From Verrucomicrobiales bacterium (GTDB lineage Bacteria > Verrucomicrobiota > Verrucomicrobiia > Methylacidiphilales > JAAUTS01), in contig JAIRPN010000004.1 in NCBI GenBank assembly GCA_031256975.1, positions 124,001 to 188,000 of the forward strand: a stretch of DNA of 64,000 nt, read 5' to 3'. The notes beneath the pieces were generated by a model that did no database searches, was not told the origin of the DNA, and saw only the letters and a list, made by a program, of their open reading frames with translations. The position numbers and the translations under genes were made by a program. This document shows positions 27,627 to 37,176 of the stretch, piece after piece. Each line of letters begins with the position of its first letter. Positions within the stretch are counted from its first letter, which is position 1.

Positions 27627-30467
27627 TCAACCGCAGCTGCAAAACAGATTGCGGTCACCGTACACATTGTCCACGCGCGAAACCGGCGGCCAATACTTGT
27701 TCTCGCGCAGATACGGCAACGGATACGCGGCGCGTTCACGTGAATAAGGCCGGTTCCACGAATCAGCCAAAATACTCTCCGCCGGATGCGGCGCATTTTT
27801 CAACGGGTTGTTGGCCTTGTCCAGCACGCCCTGCTCGAGCTCGGCAATTTCCTCGCGTATGGCTATCAAGGCATCGCAGAAACGGTCCAGTTCTTCCTTC
27901 GATTCACTTTCGGTCGGTTCCACCATGAGCGTGCCCGGGATCGGCCATGACATGGTCGGTGCGTGGAAACCATAATCAATCAACCGCTTTGCCACATCCT
28001 CGACCTCGACGCCGGAACCCGCCTTAAGCGGACGCAGGTCGAGAATACATTCGTGAGCCACATAGCCCTCGCCCCTGAACAGGATCGGGTAATGTCCTTC
28101 CAGGCGCTTGGCAATGTAGTTGGCGTTCAAGATCGCATGGCAACTGGCCTGCATCAGCCCTTGCCCGCCCATCATCGCGATATACATCCAGGGGATGCTC
28201 AGCACGCCCGCACTGCCGAAATTCGCGGCGCTAACCGCCTGCCTGCCGCCGGCGGCGGGATTGCCCGGCAAAAATTCACGCAAATGTCCGGCAACGCAAA
28301 TCGGACCGACGCCCGGGCCGCCGCCGCCATGCGGAATGGCAAAAGTCTTGTGCAGGTTCAGATGGCACACGTCTGCGCCGATGGTTCCCGGACTGCACAA
28401 CCCAACCTGCGCGTTCATGTTCGCGCCATCCATGTACACCTGACCGCCGTTTTCATGGATGATCCCGCACAACTCGCGGATTTTTTCCTCGAACAAACCG
28501 TGCGTCGACGGATACGTCACCATCACACAGGCCAGTTTTTCACGGTTGGCAACCGCCTTGTCCCGCAAGTCATTCAAATCAATCTCACCGTTAGCGTCAC
28601 AGGCGGCGACCACCACCTCGAAACCCGCCATCGCCGCGCTGGCAAAATTGGTGCCGTGCGCGGAATTCGGAATCAGGCAGATATTGCGATGCCCTTCGCC
28701 GCGCGATTCGTGATAAGCACGGATCGTCAGCAGGCCCGCATACTCGCCATTGGCACCGGAATTCGGCTGCAGCGACACCGCGGCGAACCCGGTCAACGCC
28801 GCCAGCCAGCCCTCCAGTTGGCTGATCATTTCCGCGTAACCTTCCGTTTGGTCCGCCGGAGCCAGCGGATGAATGTTAGCGAACAACGGCCAAGTCACCG
28901 GGAACATCTCCGCCGTGGCATTCAGCTTCATCGTGCAGGAACCCAGCGAAATCATCGAATACGTTAGCGACAAATCTTTGTTTTCCAGCCGTTTCAGGAA
29001 ACGCAGCATTTCGGTTTCCGAATGATGCCGCAGGAACACCTCCTGTTGCATGAATGGCTTCTCGCGCAGGGTTTCCAGCGGCGAGGCTCCCAATTCGATA
29101 TCCTGGCTGGAGTCTTCGTTGCCGCTAACGACGAACAACAGCTGGCTGACTTCCTCCAGATTGGTCAGTTCATCCAGCGCGATGCCAACTTCGCCAGTAG
29201 GATAGGCACGCAGGTTGATGCCGCTTTCCAAGGCCCGTTGCAAAATGACCGCCTGCTGTTCCGGCGCCGACTTCACCGTTAGCGTGTCGAAGAACAAACC
29301 CTCCTCGAATTGAATGCCGAGTTTTTGCAATCCCTGCGCCAGGATCCGCGCGAATTGATGCACCCGCAGGGCAATTTGTTTCAACTGTTCCGGGCCGTGA
29401 TAAATCGCATACGCCGTCGCCACCACCGCCGGCAACACCTGTGCGGTGCAAATATTGCTGGTGGCCTTGTCGCGGCGGATATGCTGCTCGCGGGTTTGCA
29501 GCGAAAGGCGCATGGCCTTGCGACCCTCGGCATCCTTGGAAACCCCGATCAGGCGACCCGGCATCTGCCGTTTGAATTCGTCCTTGGTCGCAAAGAATGC
29601 CGCATGCGGCCCGCCAAAGCACAGCGGCATGCCGAAACGCTGCGAACTGCCCACCACCACATCGGCACCGAATTCCGCCGGGGGTGTCAGCAGGGTCAAC
29701 GCCAGGATATCGGCGGCAACCACCAACAAACCGCCATTGGCGTGCAGTTCCAACGCTAACGATGAAAAGTCGCTGATCACACCGCGCGTATTCGGGTACT
29801 GCACCAAGGCGGCGAAAATTTTGTCATTGGCGGCAAAATCATTCAGGCCGCTAACGACGATCTTGATTCCCAGTGCCGACGCACGTGTGCGCACTACCGC
29901 AATGGTTTGCGGATGGCAATTTTCCTCGACCCAAAAAGTATCGCGTCCGGCAGACTTGCCCCTGGCGGCATAGGCCATTCCCATCGCTTCCGCGGCGGCG
30001 GTCGCTTCGTCGAGCAAGGACGCGTTGGCGATGTCCAAGCCGGTCAATTCGCAGACCATGGTCTGGAATGCCAGCAACATTTCCAACCGGCCTTGGGAAA
30101 TCTCCGCCTGATAGGGAGTGTATGCGGTATACCAGCCGGGATTGCACAGAATATTGCGCTGCACCACCGGGGGCAAAATCGCGCTGGAATAGCCCTGCCC
30201 GATCAAACTGCGATACGGCTGATTCTTGGCCGCAATGCTGCGCAGGCGTTCCAAGGCCTGATACTCACTGAGTCCCGCCAAATCAGCCAGTGGCGGTTCG
30301 ATGCGAATCGCGGCAGGCACCACCTTGCCGATAAAGGTCGCCATATCCGGTTCATTCAGGGCCTCCAGCATGGCCGCCGCCTCCGTGGCGTCGGGGCCGA
30401 TGTGGCGGCGGTTGAATTGGTCGGGATGCTGGATCAGGGATTCGATGGTTTCGTTATTCGGCTGCAT
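27627..30467 (-). CDS. gcvP: Glycine dehydrogenase (decarboxylating), P-protein
   Basis: 946 residues, the fused alpha-beta form. N-terminal half: [17 protein letters not shown], then [17 protein letters not shown]-terminal half holds the PLP site [20 protein letters not shown] (His-Lys) preceded by [12 protein letters not shown]. Decarboxylates glycine and passes the aminomethyl group to lipoylated GcvH. gcvT and gcvH are not in the window. The lpd at 13.2 kb could supply the L-protein. Contains eight RTTAGCG/CGCTAAY sites. Confidence 0.98.
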   Translation of the reverse strand: MQPNNETIESLIQHPDQFNRRHIGPDATEAAAMLEALNEPDMATFIGKVVPAAIRIEPPLADLAGLSEYQALERLRSIAAKNQPYRSLIGQGYSSAILPPVVQRNILCNPGWYTAYTPYQAEISQGRLEMLLAFQTMVCELTGLDIANASLLDEATAAAEAMGMAYAARGKSAGRDTFWVEENCHPQTIAVVRTRASALGIKIVVSGLNDFAANDKIFAALVQYPNTRGVISDFSSLALELHANGGLLVVAADILALTLLTPPAEFGADVVVGSSQRFGMPLCFGGPHAAFFATKDEFKRQMPGRLIGVSKDAEGRKAMRLSLQTREQHIRRDKATSNICTAQVLPAVVATAYAIYHGPEQLKQIALRVHQFARILAQGLQKLGIQFEEGLFFDTLTVKSAPEQQAVILQRALESGINLRAYPTGEVGIALDELTNLEEVSQLLFVVSGNEDSSQDIELGASPLETLREKPFMQQEVFLRHHSETEMLRFLKRLENKDLSLTYSMISLGSCTMKLNATAEMFPVTWPLFANIHPLAPADQTEGYAEMISQLEGWLAALTGFAAVSLQPNSGANGEYAGLLTIRAYHESRGEGHRNICLIPNSAHGTNFASAAMAGFEVVVAACDANGEIDLNDLRDKAVANREKLACVMVTYPSTHGLFEEKIRELCGIIHENGGQVYMDGANMNAQVGLCSPGTIGADVCHLNLHKTFAIPHGGGGPGVGPICVAGHLREFLPGNPAAGGRQAVSAANFGSAGVLSIPWMYIAMMGGQGLMQASCHAILNANYIAKRLEGHYPILFRGEGYVAHECILDLRPLKAGSGVEVEDVAKRLIDYGFHAPTMSWPIPGTLMVEPTESESKEELDRFCDALIAIREEIAELEQGVLDKANNPLKNAPHPAESILADSWNRPYSRERAAYPLPYLRENKYWPPVSRVDNVYGDRNLFCSCG

Positions 30468-30624
30468 GGTTAAAAAGCTAAAGTTAAGCTATCTTCAATA
30501 GCTTCCCCACACAGGAATTCAAAGGAATTTGCCGAAAAGTTTCATGGTTTTTACGTCCGTTTGCGTAATTAACTTTGGCTTTTGGCAATTCGCCTTATAG
30601 GCTAACTTTGCCTCGGGGTTCAAA

Positions 30625-31206
30625 ATGAATATGAAACTTGTCACGCCACGAAAAATCGCCTGGTTGGTGCTGCTGGGCTTAGTCTCCTGGTTCATCATAT
30701 CCTCCCCAAAAACCCCGCCGGAATTCCTGGCCGCCGCTAACCGTCAACAGGAAGTCGATAAGCAACACCTGATCGCCGAGTTCAATCGCATCGATCCTGT
30801 ACGCGGTGCCGACGCCGCCAAGCTGCTGCAATTGAGCACCATTAGCGACTCCCTTCGTTACATGGAATTGAATATCGATTACAAACTGGATCGCCGCTGG
30901 GTGAACGCTAACCGCGATGCCGTGTTGCTCGGTGCCTACCCAAGCACCCAACCCACCATTGATTCCTTGACCAAGAACAGCCCCGAATACCAAGCTTTGC
31001 TGGCAAAATTTGACCAACTGCGCAACGAAATCCACGACAATAAAAAATATTCATCCGCCCTGCTGGATTTGCAGAACAAGATCAATGCCGCCAGTCCAAA
31101 ACAACAACGTTCCATGCGTTTTGTCCACTTGATGCAAAGCATGTTTTGGCGTCGTTTTCAGGCGATGATTTTCTGGCCCGAGATCAACTGCGGGGAATCC
31201 ACATGA
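30625..31206 (+). CDS. Membrane-anchored protein of unknown function
   Basis: 193 residues. One N-terminal transmembrane helix or uncleaved signal (IAWLVLLGLVSWFIIS), followed by a mainly helical, charged domain with coiled-coil tendency (QALLAKFDQLRNEIHDNKKY). No recognised family. It overlaps the next gene by four bases (ATGA) and with the two following small membrane proteins forms a likely unit. Three motif sites occur within 180 bp (30735, 30841, 30906). Confidence 0.7.
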   Translation: MNMKLVTPRKIAWLVLLGLVSWFIISSPKTPPEFLAAANRQQEVDKQHLIAEFNRIDPVRGADAAKLLQLSTISDSLRYMELNIDYKLDRRWVNANRDAVLLGAYPSTQPTIDSLTKNSPEYQALLAKFDQLRNEIHDNKKYSSALLDLQNKINAASPKQQRSMRFVHLMQSMFWRRFQAMIFWPEINCGEST

Positions 31207-31658
31207 TCACCAACCCCGTCTGGCCATCCCTTTACCTGACTGAAAGTCTCAGCAGTTGGTGCTGCCTCGCCATTAGCGTGCTCATCCAGGGACTGATCTT
31301 GTGGCACATTGGCAAACTGCGTTGGTGGAAAGCCATCATCGGCACCTTTGTCGCCAATGGTACCACCACTTTTATCGGCGTGATCTTGTTGCTGCCCTTG
31401 CTCGGTCTTTGGCTGGAAGCGTTCGCCGGCCTGACTTACAACAACTGGCTGCATCTCGGCACCTTCAACCTGTTGACATGGATTCTGACCTGGCTGCTGG
31501 CCATAACCGCAGGCAGCCTGATTGCCTCAGTAGCCCTGTGGATGTGCTGTCTGGCCAACTGGTCGCGCCGTTTCGTCGTTAGCGTCGTGATCGCCAACAC
31601 GGCCACCGTGATTGTCGCCTGCCTGCTGCTGTTTTATTTCCCGCAAACCATCCGCTAA
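31203..31658 (+). CDS. Four-helix membrane protein of unknown function
   Basis: 151 residues from the ATG at 31203, which overlaps the previous TGA. About four transmembrane helices (CCLAISVLIQGLILWHIG, TTTFIGVILLLPLLGLWL, WILTWLLAITAGSLIASVAL, VVIANTATVIVACLLLFYF). Aromatic-rich loops. No family recognised. Its stop TAA lies inside a CGCTAAC site, and the next gene starts five bases later. Confidence 0.72.
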   Translation: MITNPVWPSLYLTESLSSWCCLAISVLIQGLILWHIGKLRWWKAIIGTFVANGTTTFIGVILLLPLLGLWLEAFAGLTYNNWLHLGTFNLLTWILTWLLAITAGSLIASVALWMCCLANWSRRFVVSVVIANTATVIVACLLLFYFPQTIR

Positions 31659-31663
31659 CCGTC

Positions 31664-31867
31664 ATGAAAAAAGATCCGCATCCGATGCCCCTGAAGCTCG
31701 CCGAGTTGATCGGCATCGTGATCATCCTGCTGGTCATCGGCGGCCCCGGCGTTTATCTGCTGATCTCCTCGGCAAGGCATAACTGGCAGGTTCACCAACT
31801 TCTCGGCAGCTTCCTGTTGATTTCCACCGCCGTCACCATGTGTGCCATGCTGTGGCAACAGAAATAA
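31664..31867 (+). CDS. Small two-helix membrane protein
   Basis: 67 residues. Helix 1 is IGIVIILLVIGGPGVYLLI; helix 2 is LLGSFLLISTAVTMCAMLW. The tight spacing to the upstream gene (five bases) supports it as a real gene, third in the small membrane-protein cluster. Function unknown. Confidence 0.65.
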   Translation: MKKDPHPMPLKLAELIGIVIILLVIGGPGVYLLISSARHNWQVHQLLGSFLLISTAVTMCAMLWQQK

Positions 31868-31872
31868 GCCTT

Positions 31873-31960
31873 GAAGAGTGAATGATGAAAAATGAGGGAA
31901 AAGATAAAGACAGCCGATGAACTATTTCACTCTTCACTTTTCACCATTCACTTTTCTCCC
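31873..31960. repeat. Inverted-repeat element, GAAGAGTGAATGGTGAAAAG family
   Basis: Begins six bases after a stop codon. Left arm GAAGAGTGAATGATGAAAAA; right arm (31926-31960) is the reverse complement of a GAGAAAAGTGAATGGTGAAA-type sequence. About 30 bp of unrelated DNA separates them. Same family as 20211-20302. Confidence 0.75.
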
Positions 31961-31972
31961 TAAATTAACCCG

Positions 31973-32395
31973 ATGGCAAAACCCAATCACTGGCTGGTCA
32001 AACAGGAACCCGAGGCTTATCCCTTTTCGCAATTGGTCAAGGACGGCAAGACCGACTGGACCGGCGTGCGCAACTTTCAAGCCCGCAATAATCTTCGCGC
32101 CATGAAAAAGGGGGATTTCGTCCTCTATTACCATAGCGTGAAAGATCCGGCCGTGGTCGGCATTAGCGTTGTCGGCAAAGAACATTTTCCCGACCCAACC
32201 GCCACCGAGGGCGACTGGTCGTCCGTCGAGTTAAAGCCTCTCAAGTCCTTGGTTGAACCCGTGCCACTAACGGCCATCAAGGCGGCGAAATCCCTCGCCC
32301 AGATCGCCCTGATCCGCCAGTCGCGACTTTCGGTGATGCCGCTAACCGCGGGCGAATTCAATACCATCCTGAAACTGGGCAAAACATCCTTATGA
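31973..32395 (+). CDS. EVE-domain protein
   Basis: 140 residues, all of it an EVE (PUA-like) domain: NHWLVKQEPEAYPFSQL at the start, then DWTGVRNFQARNNLRAMKKGD and YYHSVKDPAVVGI. EVE domains bind modified bases in DNA or RNA. Bacterial stand-alone forms are linked by comparative genomics to restriction of modified DNA or to translation quality control, but no such partner is seen here. It overlaps the following phosphatase gene by four bases. Confidence 0.94.
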   Translation: MAKPNHWLVKQEPEAYPFSQLVKDGKTDWTGVRNFQARNNLRAMKKGDFVLYYHSVKDPAVVGISVVGKEHFPDPTATEGDWSSVELKPLKSLVEPVPLTAIKAAKSLAQIALIRQSRLSVMPLTAGEFNTILKLGKTSL

Positions 32396-33171
32396 ACCAG
32401 CCTGCCCCCGTACTAATTTCCACCGATTTCGATGGCACGCTGATTCTTGATTACAACAGCCCGTCGTTAGCGCCGCGCTTTTTCGCTTACCTGGCCCGGC
32501 TCCGCCAACAACGCCGCGTGGTCTGGGTCATCAACACCGGCCGAGAATGGGAATCGCTCGGTGAAATCCTTGCCTCCAAATCCCTGCCGTTTTTCCCCGA
32601 CTGGATGGCCCTGCTGGAACGTGAGATTTACCGCATCAAGGACCGGGAATTGGTCGCTCTCGAACACTGGAACAAGCGCAGCGATTCGCAACACGACGAC
32701 CTGTTCAAGCGCGCCGGTTCCGCCCTCGACAAACTACGCCACCACGTCGAGCAAAGCGACTATGCCGAGGTAATCAGTGACACCGGTTCTCCATTCGGCA
32801 TTTGCGCCAAAACCGATGCCCACGCCGATCAAATTGCCGAGGAAGCCTACTCGCTGCTGGCGGATTTTCCCGAAATCATGCTCGTCCGCAACTCTGTCTA
32901 CGCCCGCTTCGCCCACATTAATTTTCACAAGGGCAGCTGTCTCGAGGCCATTGCCAAGGAAGAGAACATTTCCAAGGACAACATCTTCGCCATTGGCGAC
33001 CATTTGAACGACCTGCAAATGCTCAACCCGCGCTACGCCACGCACATCGCCTGCCCTGCCAATTCCACCGAAACCGTAAAGCAAGCCGTCCGTGAACATG
33101 GCGGCTATGTCGCTAATGGCGAAGCTGCTGACGGTGTGGTCGAGGCGCTGGAACATTTTTTCGGCAAATAG
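32392..33171 (+). CDS. HAD-superfamily hydrolase, Cof/IIB type
   Basis: 259 residues. Motif I is STDFDGTLI with the nucleophile Asp; motif II is INTGREW; motif IV is AIGDHLNDLQML near residue 203. The cap between them fits the IIB (Cof-like, sugar-phosphatase) class. Probably a phosphatase for sugar phosphates; the substrate is unknown. Start by ATGA overlap with the EVE gene. It converges with the methyltransferase gene after four bases. Confidence 0.9.
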   Translation: MNQPAPVLISTDFDGTLILDYNSPSLAPRFFAYLARLRQQRRVVWVINTGREWESLGEILASKSLPFFPDWMALLEREIYRIKDRELVALEHWNKRSDSQHDDLFKRAGSALDKLRHHVEQSDYAEVISDTGSPFGICAKTDAHADQIAEEAYSLLADFPEIMLVRNSVYARFAHINFHKGSCLEAIAKEENISKDNIFAIGDHLNDLQMLNPRYATHIACPANSTETVKQAVREHGGYVANGEAADGVVEALEHFFGK

Positions 33172-33175
33172 CCAG

Positions 33176-34216
33176 CTAAGCTCCCCGGCTCTGGCACAAA
33201 ACCTTGAACGCCTGCCCGGCGCCGTCCGGATGCAGCAGCATTTTTTCCGCGTCGCTGTTGGCGGAACGAACCCGCTTCAGCATGAAGTCCGCTTGAGTCT
33301 GGAAAAACTCCGTCGTTAGCGACAACTGCTGTCCCCAGTATTCCAAGTCGGTGAAATTCACATCCGCCGTCAAATCCTGCCGCCCCATGCGCTGGTACAG
33401 ATCGATTCCTTCCAGCACATTATGCTGAAAATACGCCCGCAATGAACCTTGCGGCCGGCGTTCATACAAACGCCCCGCGGAGTCGCCGTAATCAATGGTC
33501 AGCATTGCGCCTTTTTTCCACAACGGAACCCATTCGGCCAGCCACTCGCGATAGGATTCATGCAATTCGCAACGCTGGCCATTGGCGGCCTTTGCCAAAT
33601 GCCGGAAAACCGAAAAGTTTGCTTTCTTGAATTTTGAAACAGGCGGGCCGCTGCGTTCGCGAATCTGGTCCCCGGCCTGTTCCAGAAAAATTTCCTGCCA
33701 ATCACCATCCTGTTTGACCAATTGAACACACGGGAACGCATCAACCACCTCATTCGAGTAAATCAATGCCCGGCCGTCGCATTTACGCAGGGCCGACTGG
33801 ATATCGCGATGCCAGGCCACCCGGTGGCGAGACAACAGGATTTTCTGTTTTTCCCGCAACACCGGAGAAGATTCCACCAAGTGAAATTTGACCCGTAACC
33901 TGACCATTAGCGGCAGAAATTTTTTCACCCAATACGCCATCTGTCCGGAACCTGGCCCGACCTCAATGATCTGCCAGCTTCCCTTTCCCAGTGTTTTGCC
34001 TCCGTACTCGACAATCCAATTGGCAATCGCACGCGCCAGGATCGGATGAATCGTCGCCGAGGTGGAAAAGTCGCCGCTGCGTCCAACCGTCTTGATGTAC
34101 CGGGTGTAATAACCGTGCTCAGGATCGTAAAGCGCCGCCTGCATGAACTGGGCGAAAGTCACCTTGCCGCCATTGGCGGACAGCAACTCGCGCAATACCA
34201 TGCCCGGGGATTTCAT
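33176..34216 (-). CDS. SAM-dependent methyltransferase, MidA/NDUFAF7 family
   Basis: 346 residues. N-terminal signature of the family: TFAQFMQAALYDPEHGYYTR followed by GRSGDFSTSATIHPILARAI. SAM-binding motif I is IEVGPGSGQMAYW. The domain matches PF02636 (COG1565). In eukaryotes the family member NDUFAF7/MidA methylates an arginine of the complex I 49-kDa subunit (NuoD homologue) and is needed for assembly. Here the gene follows nuoH on the same strand after 58 bp, which makes a complex I role attractive for this bacterial homologue. That role is inference. Confidence 0.9.
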   Translation of the reverse strand: MKSPGMVLRELLSANGGKVTFAQFMQAALYDPEHGYYTRYIKTVGRSGDFSTSATIHPILARAIANWIVEYGGKTLGKGSWQIIEVGPGSGQMAYWVKKFLPLMVRLRVKFHLVESSPVLREKQKILLSRHRVAWHRDIQSALRKCDGRALIYSNEVVDAFPCVQLVKQDGDWQEIFLEQAGDQIRERSGPPVSKFKKANFSVFRHLAKAANGQRCELHESYREWLAEWVPLWKKGAMLTIDYGDSAGRLYERRPQGSLRAYFQHNVLEGIDLYQRMGRQDLTADVNFTDLEYWGQQLSLTTEFFQTQADFMLKRVRSANSDAEKMLLHPDGAGQAFKVLCQSRGA

Positions 34217-34274
34217 GCCACGAGACTAGACAACCCGTTGAAGAGCGTCGATACCTTCGTGAAACGGTTTTACG

Positions 34275-35471
34275 CTAAGGACGCAGGTAGGCAATCAATC
34301 CCGCCGTGAGCAAAATATTGGCCAGGCCAACCGGGATGAAGAATTTCCAGCCCAAACCCATCAACTGGTCATAACGGAAACGCGGCAAGGTCCAGCGCAC
34401 CCAGATGAAGAAGAAGATGAAAAAGGCCATCTTGCCGAGAAACACCAGGATATGGGCAATGCCCATCCACCACGGCACACCGGCGGTGCCGGCCGAAGTA
34501 TAGAGCCATTCGTGGAACGGCAAGGTCCAGCCGCCAAAGAACAGCGTTACCATCAGGCACGACGTCACAATCATCGCAGCGTATTCACCGAGGAAGAACA
34601 AGGCGAACTTAAAGGCGCCGTATTCGGTGTGATAACCCGCCACCAATTCGGTTTCACACTCTGCCAAGTCAAACGGCAGGCGGTTGGTCTCGGCAAAGGC
34701 CGCGACCAGAAAGATCGAGAACGAAATCACCATCGGAATCCACAGCAAGGCATGCTGCCAGGTAATTGCACCCCATGGCGCCATAAAAATTGCCGCCAGC
34801 CAGCCATTCTGCGCCTGATAAGCAACAACTTCCTGCAAGTTCAATTTCCCGATCAATAGGAACACCGGCACCACTGCCAAGCCCATGGCGATTTCATAGG
34901 AAATCATTTGCGCCGAGGAACGGATGCCGCCGAGGAACGGATATTTGGAATTCGACGACCAGCCGGCCAGCACGATGCCGTACACACTCAGGGAAACGAT
35001 GGCAAAGACAAACAGGATGCCCATGTCGATATTGGCAATGATCGCCGGGGTGGTCAGGTTCTTCACCACATCCGGAGACAAGCCAAGCCATTCGCCGATT
35101 GCCCGTAAATCAATGATGCTGCCAAACGGCACAACGCTAACCGTGATAAACGAAGGCACCAATACCAGCACCGGGGCGAGGAAAAAATAGAATTTGTTCA
35201 CGTGGCCGGGGGTGATTTCCTCCTTGAAGATAAATTTCAAACCGTCGGCAATGGGCTGGCAGAGACCTGCCATGCGAACTTCCGGAATCTTGATGTTACC
35301 GATGGTCATGCCACCCAGGGGCAGGCCGACACGGTTCGGTCCCAGACGATCCTGAATCCAGGCACAAAAGCGGCGTTCCGCCACCACGCTGTAGGCTACC
35401 AATCCCAACATGACGCCAACCACCAAGGCCTCCTTGATGATGGTAATCGCAATAAAAAACACCGTATCCAT
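34275..35471 (-). CDS. nuoH: NADH-quinone oxidoreductase subunit H
   Basis: 398 residues with about eight or nine transmembrane helices. Conserved quinone-chamber sequences: RRFCAWIQDRLGPNRVGLPL, ADGLKFIFKEEITPG, and ETNRLPFDLAECETELVAGYHTEYG near residue 250, with the acidic residues of the proton path. Last nuo gene of the run; nuoI-N are not here. 19 bp after nuoG. Confidence 0.97.
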   Translation of the reverse strand: MDTVFFIAITIIKEALVVGVMLGLVAYSVVAERRFCAWIQDRLGPNRVGLPLGGMTIGNIKIPEVRMAGLCQPIADGLKFIFKEEITPGHVNKFYFFLAPVLVLVPSFITVSVVPFGSIIDLRAIGEWLGLSPDVVKNLTTPAIIANIDMGILFVFAIVSLSVYGIVLAGWSSNSKYPFLGGIRSSAQMISYEIAMGLAVVPVFLLIGKLNLQEVVAYQAQNGWLAAIFMAPWGAITWQHALLWIPMVISFSIFLVAAFAETNRLPFDLAECETELVAGYHTEYGAFKFALFFLGEYAAMIVTSCLMVTLFFGGWTLPFHEWLYTSAGTAGVPWWMGIAHILVFLGKMAFFIFFFIWVRWTLPRFRYDQLMGLGWKFFIPVGLANILLTAGLIAYLRP

Positions 35472-35490
35472 ATCCGTTTATCTCATTTCA

Positions 35491-37176
35491 TCACTTTGCC
35501 GTTAGCGACAATTGCACGCCGTGGTCGCCAATCTTGTTCAGCGTCAATCCGGCCAGTGCCGGAACCTTTGCCGACATTGAACGGAACAGGTCCTCAATGG
35601 TGTGAATACCGTTGCCGCCCGTCGTGGCACTGCGCAAATCGCGCAAAATTTCCCAATCATCCATCGCCCTGCCCGGAGGCAAATGCGCCTGGTTCAACCG
35701 CTGCACGCGTCCCTTGACGTTGATCATCGAGCCGTGCTTCTCGGTGAAACCGGCCGACGGCAGGACAAAATGCGCCGCCTTGGCGGTGGCGTTCGGAGCC
35801 AGTCCGACGTAAATGATCAGTTCCAGCTTAGACAATTCTTCCACGCTCAGTCCGGCTTCGGTCGCATCCTCCTGCAAGACCAGCAAGGCCCTGATGTCGC
35901 CCGACTGGATGCCGCTCTTGATCGCTTGGAGATTTTTCCCGTCGTTGGAAACTCCCAGCAGGGACGCGCCGATGCTGTTCGGGTTCAGGTCGGCGGAGCG
36001 CAGGAATTTGTCTCCCTGCCCTTGGCGGGGCAGGATGTCATACAGGGAAACCTGCAATTCATCAATCAAGGTTTTGGTCAGGAATAATTCCTCGTTGGTC
36101 ATGCGACCCGACGCTAACAATGAAATCTGCTTGCCGGAAAACGTTTTTAAACGGCTGCCTGCCTGACGCAGCACATCCTCCCAGGAGGTTTCGTACAATT
36201 CACCTTTTACCCGGGACAACGGACGGGTGAAACGGTCTTCGCCCGATAAATAATGAATATTCAAGCGGCCTGTGTCGCACATCCACTGCGAGTTGACTTC
36301 CTCGTTATGGCGCGGAGTCAGACGGTAGACTGTCTGCTCGCGGGAGCCAATGGTCACGTTGCAACCAGTGCCGCAGCTGGTGCAAATGCTTTTGGTTTCC
36401 TTGAGGAACCAGACCCTCATCTTGAAACGGAAATCCTTGCTGGTCAGCGCGCCAACCGGGCAAAGGTCGACCGTATTGAGCGAGTATTCGTTGTCGAAAT
36501 GCTTGCCGGGATGGCAGGTCACGGTGTTGTTGCCGCCGCGATTGACAATGCCCAGCACATCATCGTCCAGCACTTCGCGCGCAAAACGGATACAGCGCGT
36601 GCAAAGGATGCAACGCTCGTCATCAATAACGATGTTTTTACCCAAGTCGAAATGCTTCGGCTTCTTGATCTTGTCCTCGACGAAGCGGCTTTCCCCGCTG
36701 CCATATTCGCTGGCATATTCCTGCAGCTTGCATTCGCCCGCCTGGTCACAGATCGGGCAGTCCAGCGGGTGGTTGATCAGCAAAAATTCCATCACACCCT
36801 TGCGGCAATCCACTGCCAACGGCGAGTTGGTGCGAATCCCCATGCCCTCGGTCACATTGGTGGCGCAACCGATCTGCGGACGCGGCATCCACGCGATCTC
36901 CGGCTTGCCATTGGCGTCCAAAACCGGCTGGCGGCTGGCGTCCATCTTCGGCATGCCCATCTCGAACAGGCACATGCGACAGTTGCCGCTGATGGAGAGT
37001 TTCTCGTGGTAGCAATAGTGCGGCAGGAATTCGCCCTGCGATTGCGTCACCTCGACCACATTCAGGCCCTTCGGCACCTGAATCCACTTGCCGTTGTAAT
37101 TGACGTTCACCAGCGGCGTGTTGTCCGGCATGACGTCATGATTGAAAGGATTGATGGAGGTCTTACTCATACTCAT
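35491..37176 (-). CDS. nuoG: NADH-quinone oxidoreductase subunit G, short form
   Basis: 561 residues, shorter than the common 700-900 because the molybdopterin-like domain is reduced. N-terminal 2Fe-2S domain with HYCYHEKLSISGNCRMCLFE and GCATNVTEGM; His-Cys3 cluster around CPICDQAGECKLQEYAS; 4Fe-4S ferredoxin DERCILCTRCIRFA; and a further cluster motif ICTSCGTGCNV near residue 265. Relays electrons from NuoE/F to NuoB in the peripheral arm. Its start overlaps the nuoF stop by four bases. Confidence 0.96.
   Translation of the reverse strand: MSMSKTSINPFNHDVMPDNTPLVNVNYNGKWIQVPKGLNVVEVTQSQGEFLPHYCYHEKLSISGNCRMCLFEMGMPKMDASRQPVLDANGKPEIAWMPRPQIGCATNVTEGMGIRTNSPLAVDCRKGVMEFLLINHPLDCPICDQAGECKLQEYASEYGSGESRFVEDKIKKPKHFDLGKNIVIDDERCILCTRCIRFAREVLDDDVLGIVNRGGNNTVTCHPGKHFDNEYSLNTVDLCPVGALTSKDFRFKMRVWFLKETKSICTSCGTGCNVTIGSREQTVYRLTPRHNEEVNSQWMCDTGRLNIHYLSGEDRFTRPLSRVKGELYETSWEDVLRQAGSRLKTFSGKQISLLASGRMTNEELFLTKTLIDELQVSLYDILPRQGQGDKFLRSADLNPNSIGASLLGVSNDGKNLQAIKSGIQSGDIRALLVLQEDATEAGLSVEELSKLELIIYVGLAPNATAKAAHFVLPSAGFTEKHGSMINVKGRVQRLNQAHLPPGRAMDDWEILRDLRSATTGGNGIHTIEDLFRSMSAKVPALAGLTLNKIGDHGVQLSLTAK

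Larger units (their letters stand above)
2707..36118. repeat. Domain dense in the heptamer RTTAGCG/CGCTAAY (91 sites)
   Basis: Hand-read start positions: 2707 2881 3153 3360 3408 3749 3803 3862 4231 4471 4487 4537 5097 5275 5517 5674 6858 6905 7049 7461 7552 7994 9224 9862 10078 10772 11429 11549 11582 13072 13219 13576 13610 13975 14390 14614 14769 14792 15222 15331 15462 15500 15565 15835 16962 17129 17484 17847 18277 18517 18683 19537 20020 20069 20179 20911 21551 22177 23047 23768 24532 24896 25240 25396 25965 26929 27276 27461 28229 28590 28876 28973 29123 29278 29754 29849 30735 30841 30906 31272 31578 31653 32162 32340 32466 33111 33315 33905 35135 35501 36112. About one per 370 bp. 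Single sites at 68 and 466 lie to the left, and 37736, 39274, 40546, 41132 and 42466 to the right. Confidence 0.9.

Noticed and set aside
30468-30624. Glycine riboswitch upstream of gcvP
   Set aside because: The gap is on the correct side of gcvP, but I could not find the tandem aptamer core or a paired terminator.
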